From NCBI RefSeq assembly GCF_900497805.2, contig NW_020954610.1, forward strand, positions 35,680,835 to 35,744,834: a stretch of 64,000 bases of DNA, written 5' to 3'. Numbering within the stretch: position 1 is the first letter of the stretch; every line of letters begins with the position of its first letter. This document shows positions 10,857-22,075 of the stretch, piece by piece. The notes under the pieces were generated by a model that was given only the letters and a program-made list of their open reading frames with translations, ran no database searches and was not told where the DNA came from. Origin of the DNA: Vombatus ursinus (Eukaryota; Chordata; Mammalia; Diprotodontia; Vombatidae). The position numbers and the translations under genes are program-made.

Positions 10857-11431
10857 TTATCAAGCATTTATTAAGTACTTACTATGTGCTAAGCACTGTG
10901 TGAGAGCTGGGTAGATAAAGAAAGGTAAAACAAAACAAAACAAACCATAATAAAACAAAACACCAGTCTTTCCCCTCATGGAGTATACACCTTAATGGGA
11001 GGAGAGAGGAACCATATACAAGTAGGTATGTATATTATAGATGAAGGTAATCAGAAGACTTCATGGAGGTGATGGCACAAGAGTTGAATGTTGAAGTGAG
11101 AGAGAATGGATGTAGATAGTAATGGGAATTTCATTCATGAAAGACAACATAAACAAAGACATGAAATGAAAAACAGTCACATAAGATTAAGGCACAACTC
11201 CTAGTACACTTTATTTGGAATGGAGAGTATTTGAAGAGGAATAATGTAAAAAAGATTGGAAAGATAGGTTGAAATCAGATTGAGAAGGGGCTTGAATCCT
11301 AAGATCAAGAGTTTATATATATATATATATANNNNNNNNNNNNNNNNNNNNNNNNNNNNNNNNNNNNNNNNNNNNNNNNNNNNNNNNNNNNNNNNNNNNN
11401 NNNNNNNNNNNNNNNNNNNNNNNNNNNNNNN

Positions 11432-11465
<34 letters not shown>

Positions 11466-12112
11466 TATATTTATATATTTGGTAGCCAATGGGGAGCCAA
11501 TGAAGGCTTTTTGAATGCAGAAGGAATGTTCTCAGGTATTTTTAAATGAAAATTACTAATGTGATTATGTGGAGAAATTGGAGAGATTATGTACTAAAAG
11601 TTAAAAGATCAACTAGAAGGCTAATATAATAGTCTAGATGAGAAGAAAGGCAGACCTGAACTAGGGAGCATAAGGGAGAAAAAGAATCAAGCTTTGAAAT
11701 TATGGGGGTAGGGTTACCATCAACATAAAGAGAAATTGGGAGGAAGGGCAGGCTTTTTTTGGGGGGTGAGAGTGTGACAGTGAGTTCTATTTTAGATACA
11801 CTGAATTTGAGAAGCTGTTGGGACATCTTGGTGGAGCTGCTCAATGGGCAACTGAAAATGTAGAGTAGAGCTTGGGGGGAAATCATATTTGTAAATATGA
11901 GAGTCATCTGTATGACTAGATGAAATCACTAAAAAAGAAATTATATGTAGAATGATATATAGAATATATAGATGACAGGAAGAGAGAAGCAAAGACTGAT
12001 CTTTAGAGGAAGAACTATTGTAGGAGAATAAAGAGTGATAAAGCGAGAGAACAAAGAGATGATAGTTACATGGGAGCCAAGAGAAAAGAGTATATCAAGA
12101 GGGAGGACCACT
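10857..12112 (-). mobile_element. L2 LINE, 3' part, interrupted by (TA)n
   Basis: Reverse L2 landmarks in order: agcatttattaagtacttac, cctcatggagtatacacctt, ggagccaatgaaggc, agtctagatgag, then the further-upstream region with acactgaatttgagaagctg. A TA repeat with a 100-base gap splits it near 11312-11470. Fragments of open frame here are chance. Confidence 0.75.
11312..11471. repeat. (TA)n microsatellite with 100-base assembly gap
   Basis: Alternating TA on both sides of Ns at 11332-11431. The gap is exactly 100 N, likely a placeholder of unknown true length. Confidence 0.95.
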
Positions 12113-12304
12113 GCATCCTGGGCCATTGCCAGTCATCTTGACTTTTGTCCTTCCAGTGGACTTCAACGACTCTGGAAGAGGGAGGGAAGCTAATGACTTT
12201 GTTCAACTCTGCCTCGCTGAAATATAATTCATGGGCAAGTCAAGACATCACCCATGATGTCTTTGGTCCTTTTTGAAAGTGAAGAGTGAAAAACAACAAC
12301 AACA
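12112..12304 (+). mobile_element. Marsupial SINE with CAA-repeat tail (family not named)
   Basis: ctgcatcctgggccattgcc start, cagtcatcttgac, then caagtcaagacatcac, gatgtctttggtcctttttg and a tail of aacaacaacaac. It matches, in reverse, the element at 63805-64000 and the fragment at 12470-12484 plus 12659-12672, so it is a dispersed family. Confidence 0.7.
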
Positions 12305-12497
12305 ATGATCAATAGGGTCAAAACCTATAGAAAGACGAAAGAGGATGAAGAATAAGAAAGGGTCATAGGATTTGAAAATTACTGTAGTTGATCTTTGTTG
12401 ATATTGGAGAGTGTGATTCCACCAGCATGATGTGGACAGAAACTAGATGGTAGAGTCAAAGAGTGGTAGGAGTTGTTGTTGTTTGTCCTTTATTTTC

Positions 12498-12645
12498 TTT
12501 TTCTTTTTCTTTAGTGCAGCAATCAGGGCTAAGTGACTTACCCAGGGTTACACAGCTAGTGTCAAGAGTCTGAGGTCATATCTGAACTCAGGTCCTCCTG
12601 ACTCCAATGCTGGAGCTCTATCCCCTGCACCACCTAGCTGCCCCA
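12498..12645 (-). mobile_element. WSINE1-type SINE
   Basis: T-rich tail (12498-12514), aagtgacttacccagggttacac, gaactcaggtcctcctgact, cacctagctgcccc. Target duplication gtcctttattttc (12485-12497) and gtccttcattttc (12646-12658). The target was the tail end of the CAA-tailed SINE family described at 12112-12304. Confidence 0.88.
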
Positions 12646-12754
12646 GTCCTTCATTTTCAAAGAGGGGAAGTGGAGCAGTGAAGGAGGACAACATTTTGTA
12701 GAACTTTAGCAGTGGAGGGCAAGAAAGATATAGGGTAATAGGATCATTTGAATC

Positions 12755-13080
12755 ATGGAGTTGGAAGTTATATTAAAGGTCATTGAGTTCAACCCCTTAA
12801 TTTTATAGGTGAAGAAACTGAGGCACAAAGAGGCTAACTTTGGTAAGATTATACTTGCGCAAAGCAAGAAAGTTAGTAAGTATCAGAGTAAGTATTTGTA
12901 TCTGAGTCATCAGATCATGGGTTTCGATCTGGAAGCCATTCTACTATTCCACTCATTTGACAAATTATGAAGCTGAAGCCTAGCAAAGTTAAGTTACTTG
13001 CCCAAGGTCAGATGGGTAGTGACAGTTAGAAAGTTTAGAGCCAGGTCTACTAACTCCAAAGCCAGTTCTCTTTCCACCTT
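12755..13080 (-). repeat. Two MIR-type SINE copies in a row
   Basis: First copy about 12755-12950 (ggtgaagaaactgaggcac and a worn head), second about 12953-13080 (atgaagctgaagcctagcaaagttaagtta, gcccaaggtcaga, a head ending tttccacc). Both read in reverse. Confidence 0.65.
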
Positions 13081-13089
13081 GCTCACCTA

Positions 13090-13550
13090 GCAAGTGTTTC
13101 TTGCTTTCAAGTGATCACTAGAAAGGAATGAGTGAACACTCATGTAGGTTAATTCCATTCATTTATTTCAGAACTTCAATGACTCATTATTTCATTATTT
13201 TGGGAACTCTGCCATTGCAGATCAGATCTGCCACACTTACTAGAGAGAACACTCAACACAGATTAATTCCTGAATTTTACTTTAGATAAGCTTTTCCTGT
13301 GCACTTTAATCATAAAATTCAAGCTGCATTTCTAGAGAAGTGAAGTTTACCTCTAAAATAAATAAAATCCACAAGCATAAAATAGTATTCACTCTAGTGG
13401 GACATTCTATCTTTGCTGATGTGAAATCTATGTGTGCTTAATTCTTTTATACAACCCTTGTAAAATACAACCAAACAATTGATTGGCAAGTTTTATACTC
13501 ACTTAAAAATATTTCTATTAAAATGCTAATTCACTGCCTTAGAAACTTAC
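13090..13550. other. No gene or repeat recognised
   Basis: AT-rich single-copy-looking sequence downstream of TMC1. Only a 15-base palindrome, gcagatcagatctgc, near 13218 stands out. Confidence 0.4.
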
Positions 13551-13555
13551 ATGAC

Positions 13556-14118
13556 TATGTGGCCACACAACTGTGAAGCTGGTCTTTCTAAAACATAGGT
13601 ATGACCATGTTACCCCTTATTTAATCATCTCCAAGATTAAATATAAAATCCTTTGTCATTCAAAGCCTTTTATAACCTGCCTCTTTTTACCTTTCTAGTC
13701 ATTTTACACCTTTCCCTCACATACTCTGTGATCCTGTGCCATTGACTTTACTGTTCCTCACATAAGATTCTCCATCTCCCACCTCCAACCATTTTCACTG
13801 GCTGTCCCCCATGCCTGAAATTCTCTCCCTTCTCATCTCTGCCTCCTGACTGCCCTGGCTTCCTCTAAGTTACAGCTACAAAGTCACTTGTGATCCCTTT
13901 TAATGCTAGTGCCTTGCTCCTGTTGATTCTTTCCAATTTTTCTGGTATATATCTTGTTTGTACATAGTTGTTTACATGTTGTCTCCCTCCATTAGATTTG
14001 TGAGCTCCTTGAGAGGATGGACTGTCTTTTGCCTTTCTTTGTATCCTTTTAAAGCTTAATAAGGTGCTTGGAATGTGCTTGGGTATGTGTTTAATAAATC
14101 CTTATTGACCAACTGACT
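13556..14118 (+). mobile_element. L2 LINE, 3' end
   Basis: tggtctttctaaaacataggtatgacc, accccttatttaatcatct, catgcctgaaattctctccc, ctccttgagaggatggactg and the end gtttaataaatccttattgacc in the expected order. It is one of the best-kept L2 ends in the window. Confidence 0.88.
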
Positions 14119-14404
14119 ATACCTTTACTCTAAGTATTTAAAATGGCAATATGTAGTGTGGACAATATGTAGTTATACTTTTTTTTTTGCATGCCAATCC
14201 TAATGACCAGATTATTTATAAGCAAGAATTTCTAGTAACTTCTCACCTGATAAAAAGGAAATGTGCGTTGTTAAATCAACATGTTTATCTGCTGTTTCAA
14301 CTGAAAAGAGGCTTCTGGGATTGCTATGGGCAGGGCTAAGAGCAGCTTCACTTTACCCAAACAAATCAAATGCATCAATATATGAGCCAAATGAATATGC
14401 TCAA

Positions 14405-14718
14405 ACTGTGGCTTGTTCTGGTGTAGTGGTAAGAGTCCTTACTTTGAAGTCAGTGAGGTAGGATTTATAACTCGCGTCTGCTGCTTGCATGAGTTTGAGT
14501 AAGTCACTCAACCTGAGCCTCAATTGTCCTAATGCAGGGAGTAAGGAGAAAGCACTGTATTTGAAATGAGAGAACTGGGTTTCAAATTTTAGAGCTTCTC
14601 TTTCCTACCTGTCTGAACTTGAGCAACTCACCTCTGAGCCTAAATTTCCTTATCTAGAAAATGAAGGAATGAACTAGATGACCTCTAAGATCCCTTCCTC
14701 CTTGAAATCTACAATCAC
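14405..14718 (+). repeat. Two MIR-type SINE copies in a row
   Basis: 14405-14530 has a tRNA-like head (gtgtagtggtaagagtcctta, aagtcactcaacctgagcct); 14545-14718 has a second head plus core (cttgagcaactcacctctgagcc, aatgaaggaatgaactagatgacc). Confidence 0.65.
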
Positions 14719-14845
14719 TAGATTGTAAGCTACTTTGAGGCCAAGGACTGTCTTTTACCTCCTTTTTTATCTTCAGAACTTAGCATAGTGCCTCACACAT
14801 AGTAGGTGCTTAATAAATATGTATTGGGTTTCCTCTGTAAAAATA
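14719..14845 (+). repeat. L2 3' tail
   Basis: gattgtaagctactttgaggccaagg, cttagcatagtgcctcacac, gtaggtgcttaataaatatg. Confidence 0.8.
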
Positions 14846-15124
14846 AATAAATAAATGTGTATTGAATTGAAAATACTCTGTAATAAAAGGTTGGGTTGTA
14901 TGACCCCTAAAGGACCTTCTGGCTCTAAATTGATGAGCCTGTTAGCTTCTATCTTTAGATTATTATAACAGGATATAGCACAAATATTTTGCTTGTCTTT
15001 TCAATTAGAAACCCTAAGGCACAAACAGGTTAAGTGCTTAGTTCAGATTAATTTAGTGAGTCATATCAGAATGGGAAATACATACTTATATATTATATCA
15101 TGCCTTTTTCCAGTATTCACTGTT

Positions 15125-15300
15125 GGATCTGCAGAGTCAGAAACCTTGGGTTCTAATCCTAACTCTGCCACTTCTATCTAAGTGACTTTGGGCAAGTCAC
15201 TTTCCTTCTCTAGACCTCAGTTTCCTTATCTGGAAAAGAAGTGTTGGACTTATTGATTTCAAAAGTCCCTTTTGCCTCTAAATTAATCACTTGTATGTGT
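15125..15300 (+). repeat. MIR-type SINE
   Basis: tgggttctaatcctaactctgcc, ttgggcaagtcactttcc, ctcagtttccttatctgg: head and core in order. Confidence 0.75.
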
Positions 15301-15400
15301 AGAGATCTCAGGGTCTGAGAAGCAATGAGTTGTAAGTGAGCACTTATACTATTCCCATGGGCAACTCACTTAATTTCTGTCTGCTTTAGGTTTCTTAAGA

Positions 15401-15856
15401 CGATAGTGTCAAACTCTAATAGAAATGGGACAACTAAACCTTACACAAGGGCAGTTAGGTATCTCAATGGATAGAACACTGGTCTGGGAATCAGGAAGTT
15501 CATATCTAACCTCAAACACTTACGAATTGTGTGACTCTGGACAAGTCACTTAGAACCCTGTTTGCCTCAGTTCATCATTTGTAAAATGAGCTGGAGAAGG
15601 AAATGGCCAACCACTCCAGTATCTTTGCCAAGAAAACTCAAATTGGTGTCACATGACTAAAAAACAACTAAAGACAACAAAAACCTACATAAGGATCCCT
15701 GTAGGTCATACATTGACTTAGAAAACTACATATTAATATTATCTATGTCTTATTGTATTTAATGTATTTTGTTAAGTATTTCTCAATTACATTTTAATAT
15801 GATTTGGGCTGCCCTCCAGAATTTTGGGGCCACCAGTCTGGTGTTTGATAATTCTG
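15401..15856. mobile_element. hAT-type MITE, family A, split by a MAR1 SINE
   Basis: Ends cgatagtgtcaaac and gtttgataattctg are worn terminal inverted repeats. Flanks tcttaaga (15393-15400) and ccttaaga (15857-15864) are an 8-base duplication with one mismatch. The inner part (ggatccctgtaggtc, tacattgacttagaaaac, tattatctatgtcttattg) matches the other two copies. A MAR1 was inserted after the MITE. Confidence 0.85.
15449..15680 (+). mobile_element. MAR1-type CORE-SINE inside a MITE
   Basis: ggcagttaggtatctcaatgg head, ctggagaaggaaatggccaa, ccagtatctttgccaag, and a tail of aactaaagacaacaa. Imperfect target duplication aaaccttacacaag (15437-15449) and aaacctacataag (15681-15693). Confidence 0.85.
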
Positions 15857-15929
15857 CCTTAAGAGAATATTATTTTGAATCTCACCATGTGTTTTTAAGG
15901 ATTAGCTGATCGCTTTGAAGGTCAAGCAT

Positions 15930-16050
15930 TCCACAGAAAGACAATTTGGTATCACAGGAAAAATCTTAGAGTCTGAAGATTTAGGTTTGTCCTAGCTCTG
16001 GCCTAGCTCTGTCTCCTTATCTGTAAAATAATACTTGAGTTACCTACATA
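15930..16050 (+). repeat. MIR-type SINE fragment
   Basis: Weak head (tctgaagatttaggtttgtcc) and ctccttatctgtaaaataat core end. Confidence 0.5.
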
Positions 16051-16431
16051 GCTTCCACAAAAGTCCAACTCTGGTGCCTTCATGTTGTAGAGATGGTCTT
16101 GAGTTCTTCAAGGCTAAAGTATGGATTATGAGTTCTGCCAGGGCCTCCTTAGCTGGAAGGCTTCTGCCATGGTATCGGCAATGGACTGAATCTGTTGTCT
16201 GAGAATCAACCTCAATCAGGGGACACTACCAGGACATTAGCAAGTAGGTAATGAAGTATTTGGCCATGGCAACCCATGAAACCTAGCCCTTAGGACTGCT
16301 GTAAGGAAAGTGTTTCGTAAATCTTAAAACTATATAGAAATGAGTGAGTTCTTGAGAGGTATCTGCCAATTACAATGAATATATTATAATATCTGCAGCT
16401 TGAGATGGTCTCTTAATGCGTTCCTTTAATC

Positions 16432-16622
16432 CAAAGGTTCTTAACCGGGGGTTCATGGGTCTGTGGACAGACTTCAAGGAGTCTGTGGACTTGGATTGGG
16501 AAAAAAGTGACATTTTTATTTTCACTAATCTCTTAACTAAAATTTAACATTTTAAAACTTCATTTAAAACAAATCATTCTGAAAGGAGTCCATGATACAA
16601 AAAAAAAGTTTAAAATTCCTAT
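16432..16622. mobile_element. hAT-type MITE, family B
   Basis: Ends caaaggttcttaaccgg and gtttaaaattcctattct are worn inverted repeats of the caggggttcttaacc type. Inner landmarks ttcatgggtctgtgg and aaaggagtccatgatac match the copy at 62114-62352. The flanking duplication is not clear here. Confidence 0.65.
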
Positions 16623-16912
16623 TCTATTCCACTAACAATGTTGAGTTAGTTGATGAAGACTATTTCTTCATGTATATAAAAATGGGACTAGAGGGGGGGT
16701 AATAAAAATAATAATAATAATGGTATCAAACACAGTCCACATTTATGTTTTATTCCCCACTCCTACTTCAATCAGGGAGATAAGTAATAAATTTGGCAAT
16801 AAGAATATAATTTATGAACTTGGTGATTCATTCTGAAATGAATTATGTCTCTCATCTTTTGCCCAAAGTTATCAGTGCAATTTATACATGATCACATGAT
16901 CACTCAGATCTT

Positions 16913-16963
16913 CAGTGAATGAATGAATGAATGAGTGAATGAATGAATGAATGAACAAATGAA
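16913..16963. repeat. (GAAT)n microsatellite
   Basis: About twelve tandem gaat/tgaa units with one or two changes. Confidence 0.9.
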
Positions 16964-17429
16964 GAGGAGGGAGAGGAAGAGGAGAAAAGGACAAAATAGA
17001 AAACTACTTGAATGGCAAAGAGTTGCCCCAGTGGTAATATCAATTTCAGTTCCCTTCCAGGTAGAACGTTTATCAGCTATATGAATGTCCCATGTATTTT
17101 CTCTATGTGTCTAATGGCTCCTATGAGTAATTTTCAAATTCTGTGGGGGGGGGGGGGAGAAAGAAGGGTAGAAGGAATGAAATACAGGCTATTCTATTGT
17201 TTCTTTGAATTTCTGAATAAGAAATAGAAACTCTATTACCCACATCCCAGGAAAACTAGACACATGCTATATCTAAGCTTTATTTTGGAGATTTTCCCAG
17301 AATAATCTATGAGATAGGAGAATCATAAAGCAAAGAGAAATACTGTCTCTCCTTGGGACAGCTCCCAGATTGAAACTACATCTGTCTAAGGCCAGAATCC
17401 ATGTGGGCTGGGATGGCTAGGCTGTGGGT

Positions 17430-18400
17430 TACGTTTGTTACTCTCCTAAACTTACCCAGTGTTCCAGACACATTGGTCTACTGGCTGTTACGAATACATA
17501 ACATTCCATTTCCCACCTCCATGCCTTTACGTTGGCTATTCTTCATGCCAGGAATGTACTCCCTCTTTATCCCTGCCTCATCAAACCTCTATTTCCATTC
17601 AAGCCTCTTTTCTTGTTTCTCCTTCCCCACTGTTAGTACTCCTCCTTCCCTTGAAATAATTTTGTGTTTTATTTACATTCTATATATTTTGTATTTACTT
17701 ATTAGTCTATCAGTTGATACACATTTCTTAAGCACTTACTAGGTGTCAAGCTTTGTGTGAAGTTCCTGGGAAACAAAGAAAGTTAAAAAAAAAAGTCAAC
17801 CTCAAAAACAGTCTTTGCCCTTAAAGAGTATAGATTCCAATGGGGGAGATAATATGTAAATTGCCAGTTGCATGAAAGCTATAGATACTTACTGAGTAGC
17901 TGGAAGGTTATCTGAGAAGAGAAAGCATGAGCAGCTGTATGAGTGGGTGGGGAAGGATCAGAAAAGGCCTTGGGAGAAGGTGGGATTTTGGGTGAATCTT
18001 AAGAAAACCAGGGAAACTGAGGCAGAGGTAAGTGGACAGTGCATTCCAGGCATGGAGGATGGCAAGCACAAAGGCACAAAGACAGGAGAGAGAATGTCAT
18101 GCTTGAAGTAGGTCAGTGTCACTGAATCTATGTGAGGAACAGAATAAGCAAAAGCACTGGAAAGGTAGAAACAGGCCAGGATATAATGAGCCAAATGAAG
18201 AATTTCATATTTGATCCCAGAGGTAATAGGGAACCACTGGAGGTCATGGAGCGAAGAAGTGACATGGTCAGACTTAAGCTTTAGGAAAATTACCTTGGGA
18301 GCCCAATAGAGAGGATGAATCAAAGTGGGGAGTGATTTGAGGCAGGGAGATCAGTTAGAAAGCTATTGTAATAATCTAAATGAGAGAGTTCAAGTTGTTT
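17430..18400. mobile_element. Two L2 3' ends arranged tail to tail
   Basis: About 17430-17700 reads as plus-strand L2 (ctccatgcctttacgttggc, catgccaggaatgtactccc). About 17715-18400 reads as minus-strand L2 (cttaagcacttactaggtg, cattccaggcatggagga, gacatggtcagacttaagc, gctattgtaataatctaaatg). They meet at their 3' ends. Confidence 0.75.
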
Positions 18401-18557
18401 CCTCTCAATAGAATGTAAACTATTTAACATCAAGGACTATTTTTTGTCTTTATATCTATAATATCTAGCACAATATTTTGTGTATAGTAGTTGCTCAAAT
18501 ATTTGTTGAAAGAATCAATCAATCAATCAATCAGTCAAAATATGAACCTTCATCTAA

Positions 18558-18801
18558 GCAGCTTAGGGGGCAATGCAGTGGATAGAGGGCCTGAAGTCAA
18601 GAAGAATCATCTTCTTGAGTTCAACTCTGGCCTCAGACACTTACTAGCTGCACGATGCTAGGCAAATCATTTAACCTTGTTTGCCTCAGTTTCCTCATCT
18701 ATAAAATGAGAAGGAGAAGGAAATGGCAAATCACTCCAGTATCTTTGCCAAGAAAACTCCAAATGGGGTCATGAAGAGTCAAACACAACTGAACAACATC
18801 A
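18558..18801 (+). mobile_element. MAR1-type CORE-SINE
   Basis: Head gcttagggggcaatgcagtgg, core, gtttgcctcagtttcctcatc, ccagtatctttgccaag, ggggtcatgaagagtc and aacacaactgaacaac tail. Target duplication atgaaccttcat (18542-18553) and atgaacctccat (18802-18813). Confidence 0.88.
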
Positions 18802-19611
18802 TGAACCTCCATTACTATACTGTTAGTTTTTGATCATCATTTCAATTCAATTAAACAAATATTTATTGACATCACCACACTGACATAGAGACAAAATTTT
18901 TGTCACTGGAACATACTGTCCCCATCTCCACCCCTCCAGGTTTTCATTAATAAAATAAATTAGATCTAAAATGAAATAGAATAAAGCATTAATTATACCA
19001 ATAGAATATGAATGACTTTAAGTTCTCAGATGATAATCCTGGTTCATAAGCAATACTGAATTCCAAATGTCACTAACCAAATATCCAATTCCATATCATT
19101 AATATCAGTATTTAATTTAATACAATGTATTGAATTTGGCTCCTGAAACAAAGTGCTTTTAAATATTTCTATTTAATGGAAAGCCTCTGAATGATAGAGG
19201 CAATTGTTGAAACAAAGAGCTTTAGTTTTATCACAAGAGAAAACATTAGGAAGAAGCAATTGGAAAAGAAAATTTCACTGGGATTTGAATTTAATGCCTC
19301 TGAAAGAGAGAGCAGATTCTTCAGTCACAGAAAGAAGTATATTTGCATCAATTAGCCTCCGTGACCAAAGGTGCTCTAGAATTCATGAATATTAACAAGG
19401 AGGGTAAAGCACAATGGGCAATGCTTCAATACCAGAATTTAAAATTTAAAGCTAATCTTTAGTAGTAAGCATATGGGTTGGAGGGCTTCTACAAAATGAC
19501 ATGCATGAAAGTTGTGGACTCTGTGTGGCACATAAATCCCTCCAAGACACGGAACATTTCATGGACAAATTTTATACATTGTCCATTCTCAACAAATATA
19601 GAATCAGTCTC

Positions 19612-19760
19612 TTTTTTTTTTTTTTGTGCTAGGCAATGGGGTTAAGTGACTTGCCCAGGGTCACACAGCTAGTAAGTGATATGTGTCTGAGGTCAGATTT
19701 GAACTCAGGTCCTCCTGACTCCAGTGCCAGTGCTCTATCCACTTCACCACCTAGCTGCCC
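19612..19760 (-). mobile_element. WSINE1-type SINE
   Basis: T run, gcaatggggttaagtgacttgc, cacacagctagtaagtg, aactcaggtcctcctgact and cacctagctgcccc. Nearly full length; no convincing target duplication. Confidence 0.88.
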
Positions 19761-20584
19761 CTGAAGCTATTATTTCTGAACAATTATTTGTGAGGAAAGA
19801 AAGGACAGTCTGAGTTACAATTCTGTCGTTTATGGCAGAAAACAGAAGTTGAGGCTGTTTGGGCTACCAAAGTGTTTACCTTCTATTTATAACTATGTGC
19901 TCTGTTGATTGAGCAACTTCTCTGGAAGTCTAACCAAGAATGGGGTGATGTATGTTTCCATCTGTCCTCAGGCACCCCAATGTCTATGGCCCAATACATG
20001 GGCAAAATGATACTTAAAAAAAATCTATGCTTCACGTTCAGTAAATGCTACATATCTGATTGAGCAGTTTGAGACTCCTTTCCTTTCTACTAAAACTGTA
20101 GATGATTGGGTCTCAGGCATGACAGTATCTATGCTTCAATCCAATCATCCAGTCCTTCAATCTAACAATCATAGCACTTCATAGGATCATAAATGTAGAC
20201 TTAGAAGGAATCTCAGAGACCCTATTGTGCAATCTTCTAATTTGTTTTTGTTTTCGTTATTGATTTATTTAAAAAAATTTTAACAAGTCATGTGCACAGC
20301 AGAACATAAGAGAGGATTCAAAATATATAGCTCATTATTAAAATTTTGAAATTATATATTGACATATATTTTGAATATATAGCTCATATATTCAAATTAT
20401 ATAACTCACATATAACTCATTTCAAGAAAGCAGATATATTAAATACTGTGCATTATATTGAAAGCTGACTATCTTTTCTTTGCTTCCTTATAGATTTTCT
20501 TTTGTTCTCTGCTGTACACTTTTTACTTTGTTCTTTTCCCCCTCTTCTTCCCCTCTACCTGCCACCCCAAGGCTACAATTGAGC

Positions 20585-20660
20585 ATGGTTATATTTATAT
20601 ATACATATTGATATATACATACATGTATACATATATATACACACATATATACATAAACAT
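20585..20660. repeat. (TA)/(CATA)-rich simple repeat
   Basis: atatttatatatacatattg and atacatacatgtatacatat; part of the 3' non-coding region of the HAL1-like element. Confidence 0.8.
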
Positions 20661-21862
20661 ATCCTTTCCCTAAGAGATTCTACTTCTAATCTGTGTTTTT
20701 ATGTTTGTGCATATCTCTTTTTTCCTCTCTCTCCTAATTCCTCTACTTTACTTCAACCTGTTACCTTACCCTACTATTACTTAACCTAGCCCCACTCCAG
20801 CAATCCCTCCTTTATCCTCCCATTCCCCTAAATCTAAACCCCCTTCTATATCCCGTTTTTAACCTACTCCCTCACCTTCCTCTCTAAGGATTTCACCTTT
20901 ATTCTCTCCCCCCTCCCTATCCCCTTAGAGTTTTATTTCTTTCTAAATTTAAAAGATTTTTATATTCTTCTAAATGTATATGTATTTTCCCTTCTTAAAC
21001 CCATTCCTGATGAAAGTAGGTTTCCAGAACTAACAGCCTCCCTGCCCCATCTAATTTCTCCATATTGTTTCCTCCTGCATCTCATTTGTAAAAGATAATT
21101 ACTCTTTTAGATGTTCTTCAATGGTTTTACTATTTGAAGTTATATCATACTCAGGTGTATCTCAATCTTTCTATAAGCTACCTAATTACTAATATCAATC
21201 TTAGGCACATGTTTTACATTTTACATACATAAAAGGTAAACATTCTATACTTATTTAGTCCCTTGTAATTGGTCATTGGTATGTTCCTTATATTTCTCTT
21301 GGCTCTTATATGTCAAATCTTCTATTGGGTTCAGGTTTTTTTTTTTTAAACAAAGTCCTGAAAGTCTGACAATTGATCAAATATCCATTTTTTTTTCATT
21401 CAGAATTATGCTTAGTTTTGCTGGGTATAATATTTTTGACTGGAAGCCCAGTCTTTTGCTCTTCTATATATAGTGTTCCAAGACCTGTGATCTTTTAGTG
21501 TCGTCACTGCTAGGTCTTGTGTGATTTTAATTGTGGTACCACCATATGTAAATTGTTTTTTTCTTGCTGCCTGCAATATTTTATCCTTGATCTGGGGGTT
21601 TCAAAATTTGACTATGATATTCCTGTGAGTTTTCTTCATAGGATCTCTTTCAGGTGGTGATTGGTAGTTTTTTTTTGTATTTCTACTTTCCCCTCTTATT
21701 CTAGTGCTTCAGGACAATTTTCTTTAATTATTTCTTGTATTATTGTATCAAGATTCTTTTTTTGATCAGAACTTTCAGGTAGTCCAATTATTCTTATGTT
21801 TTCTCTTCTTGATCTGTTCTCTAGATCCGTTCTTTTTCTTATGAGATGTTTCACATTTTGTT

Positions 21863-22075
21863 CTATTTTTTTCCCTCTTCATATTTTGTTTTTCTTATTT
21901 CTTCATCTCTTATAACTTTGCTGGCTTCCCCTTGCCCAATTCTGTTTTTCAAGGAGTCATTTTCTTCCTTAAGATTCTGAATCTCCTTTTCTAATTGGTT
22001 AACTTTCTTTTTATAATCTTGTTTTTCTTGTGTTATTCTTATTTTTCTTTTTAGTTTTTCCTCAGTCTCTCTCAT
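21863..22075 (-). pseudogene. ORF1 coiled-coil fragment of the HAL1-like element
   Basis: 70 codons, MRETEEKLKRKIRITQEKQD then KKKVNQLEKEIQNLKEENDS; heptads of a coiled coil as in L1 ORF1p. The RNA-binding domain that should follow (21860-21300) is recognisable at DNA level but frame-broken, partly through T-run changes. Confidence 0.7.

Noticed and set aside
13218-13232. Perfect palindrome gcagatcagatctgc
   Set aside because: Fifteen bases in AT-rich DNA of this length is not remarkable, and nothing nearby gives it a role.
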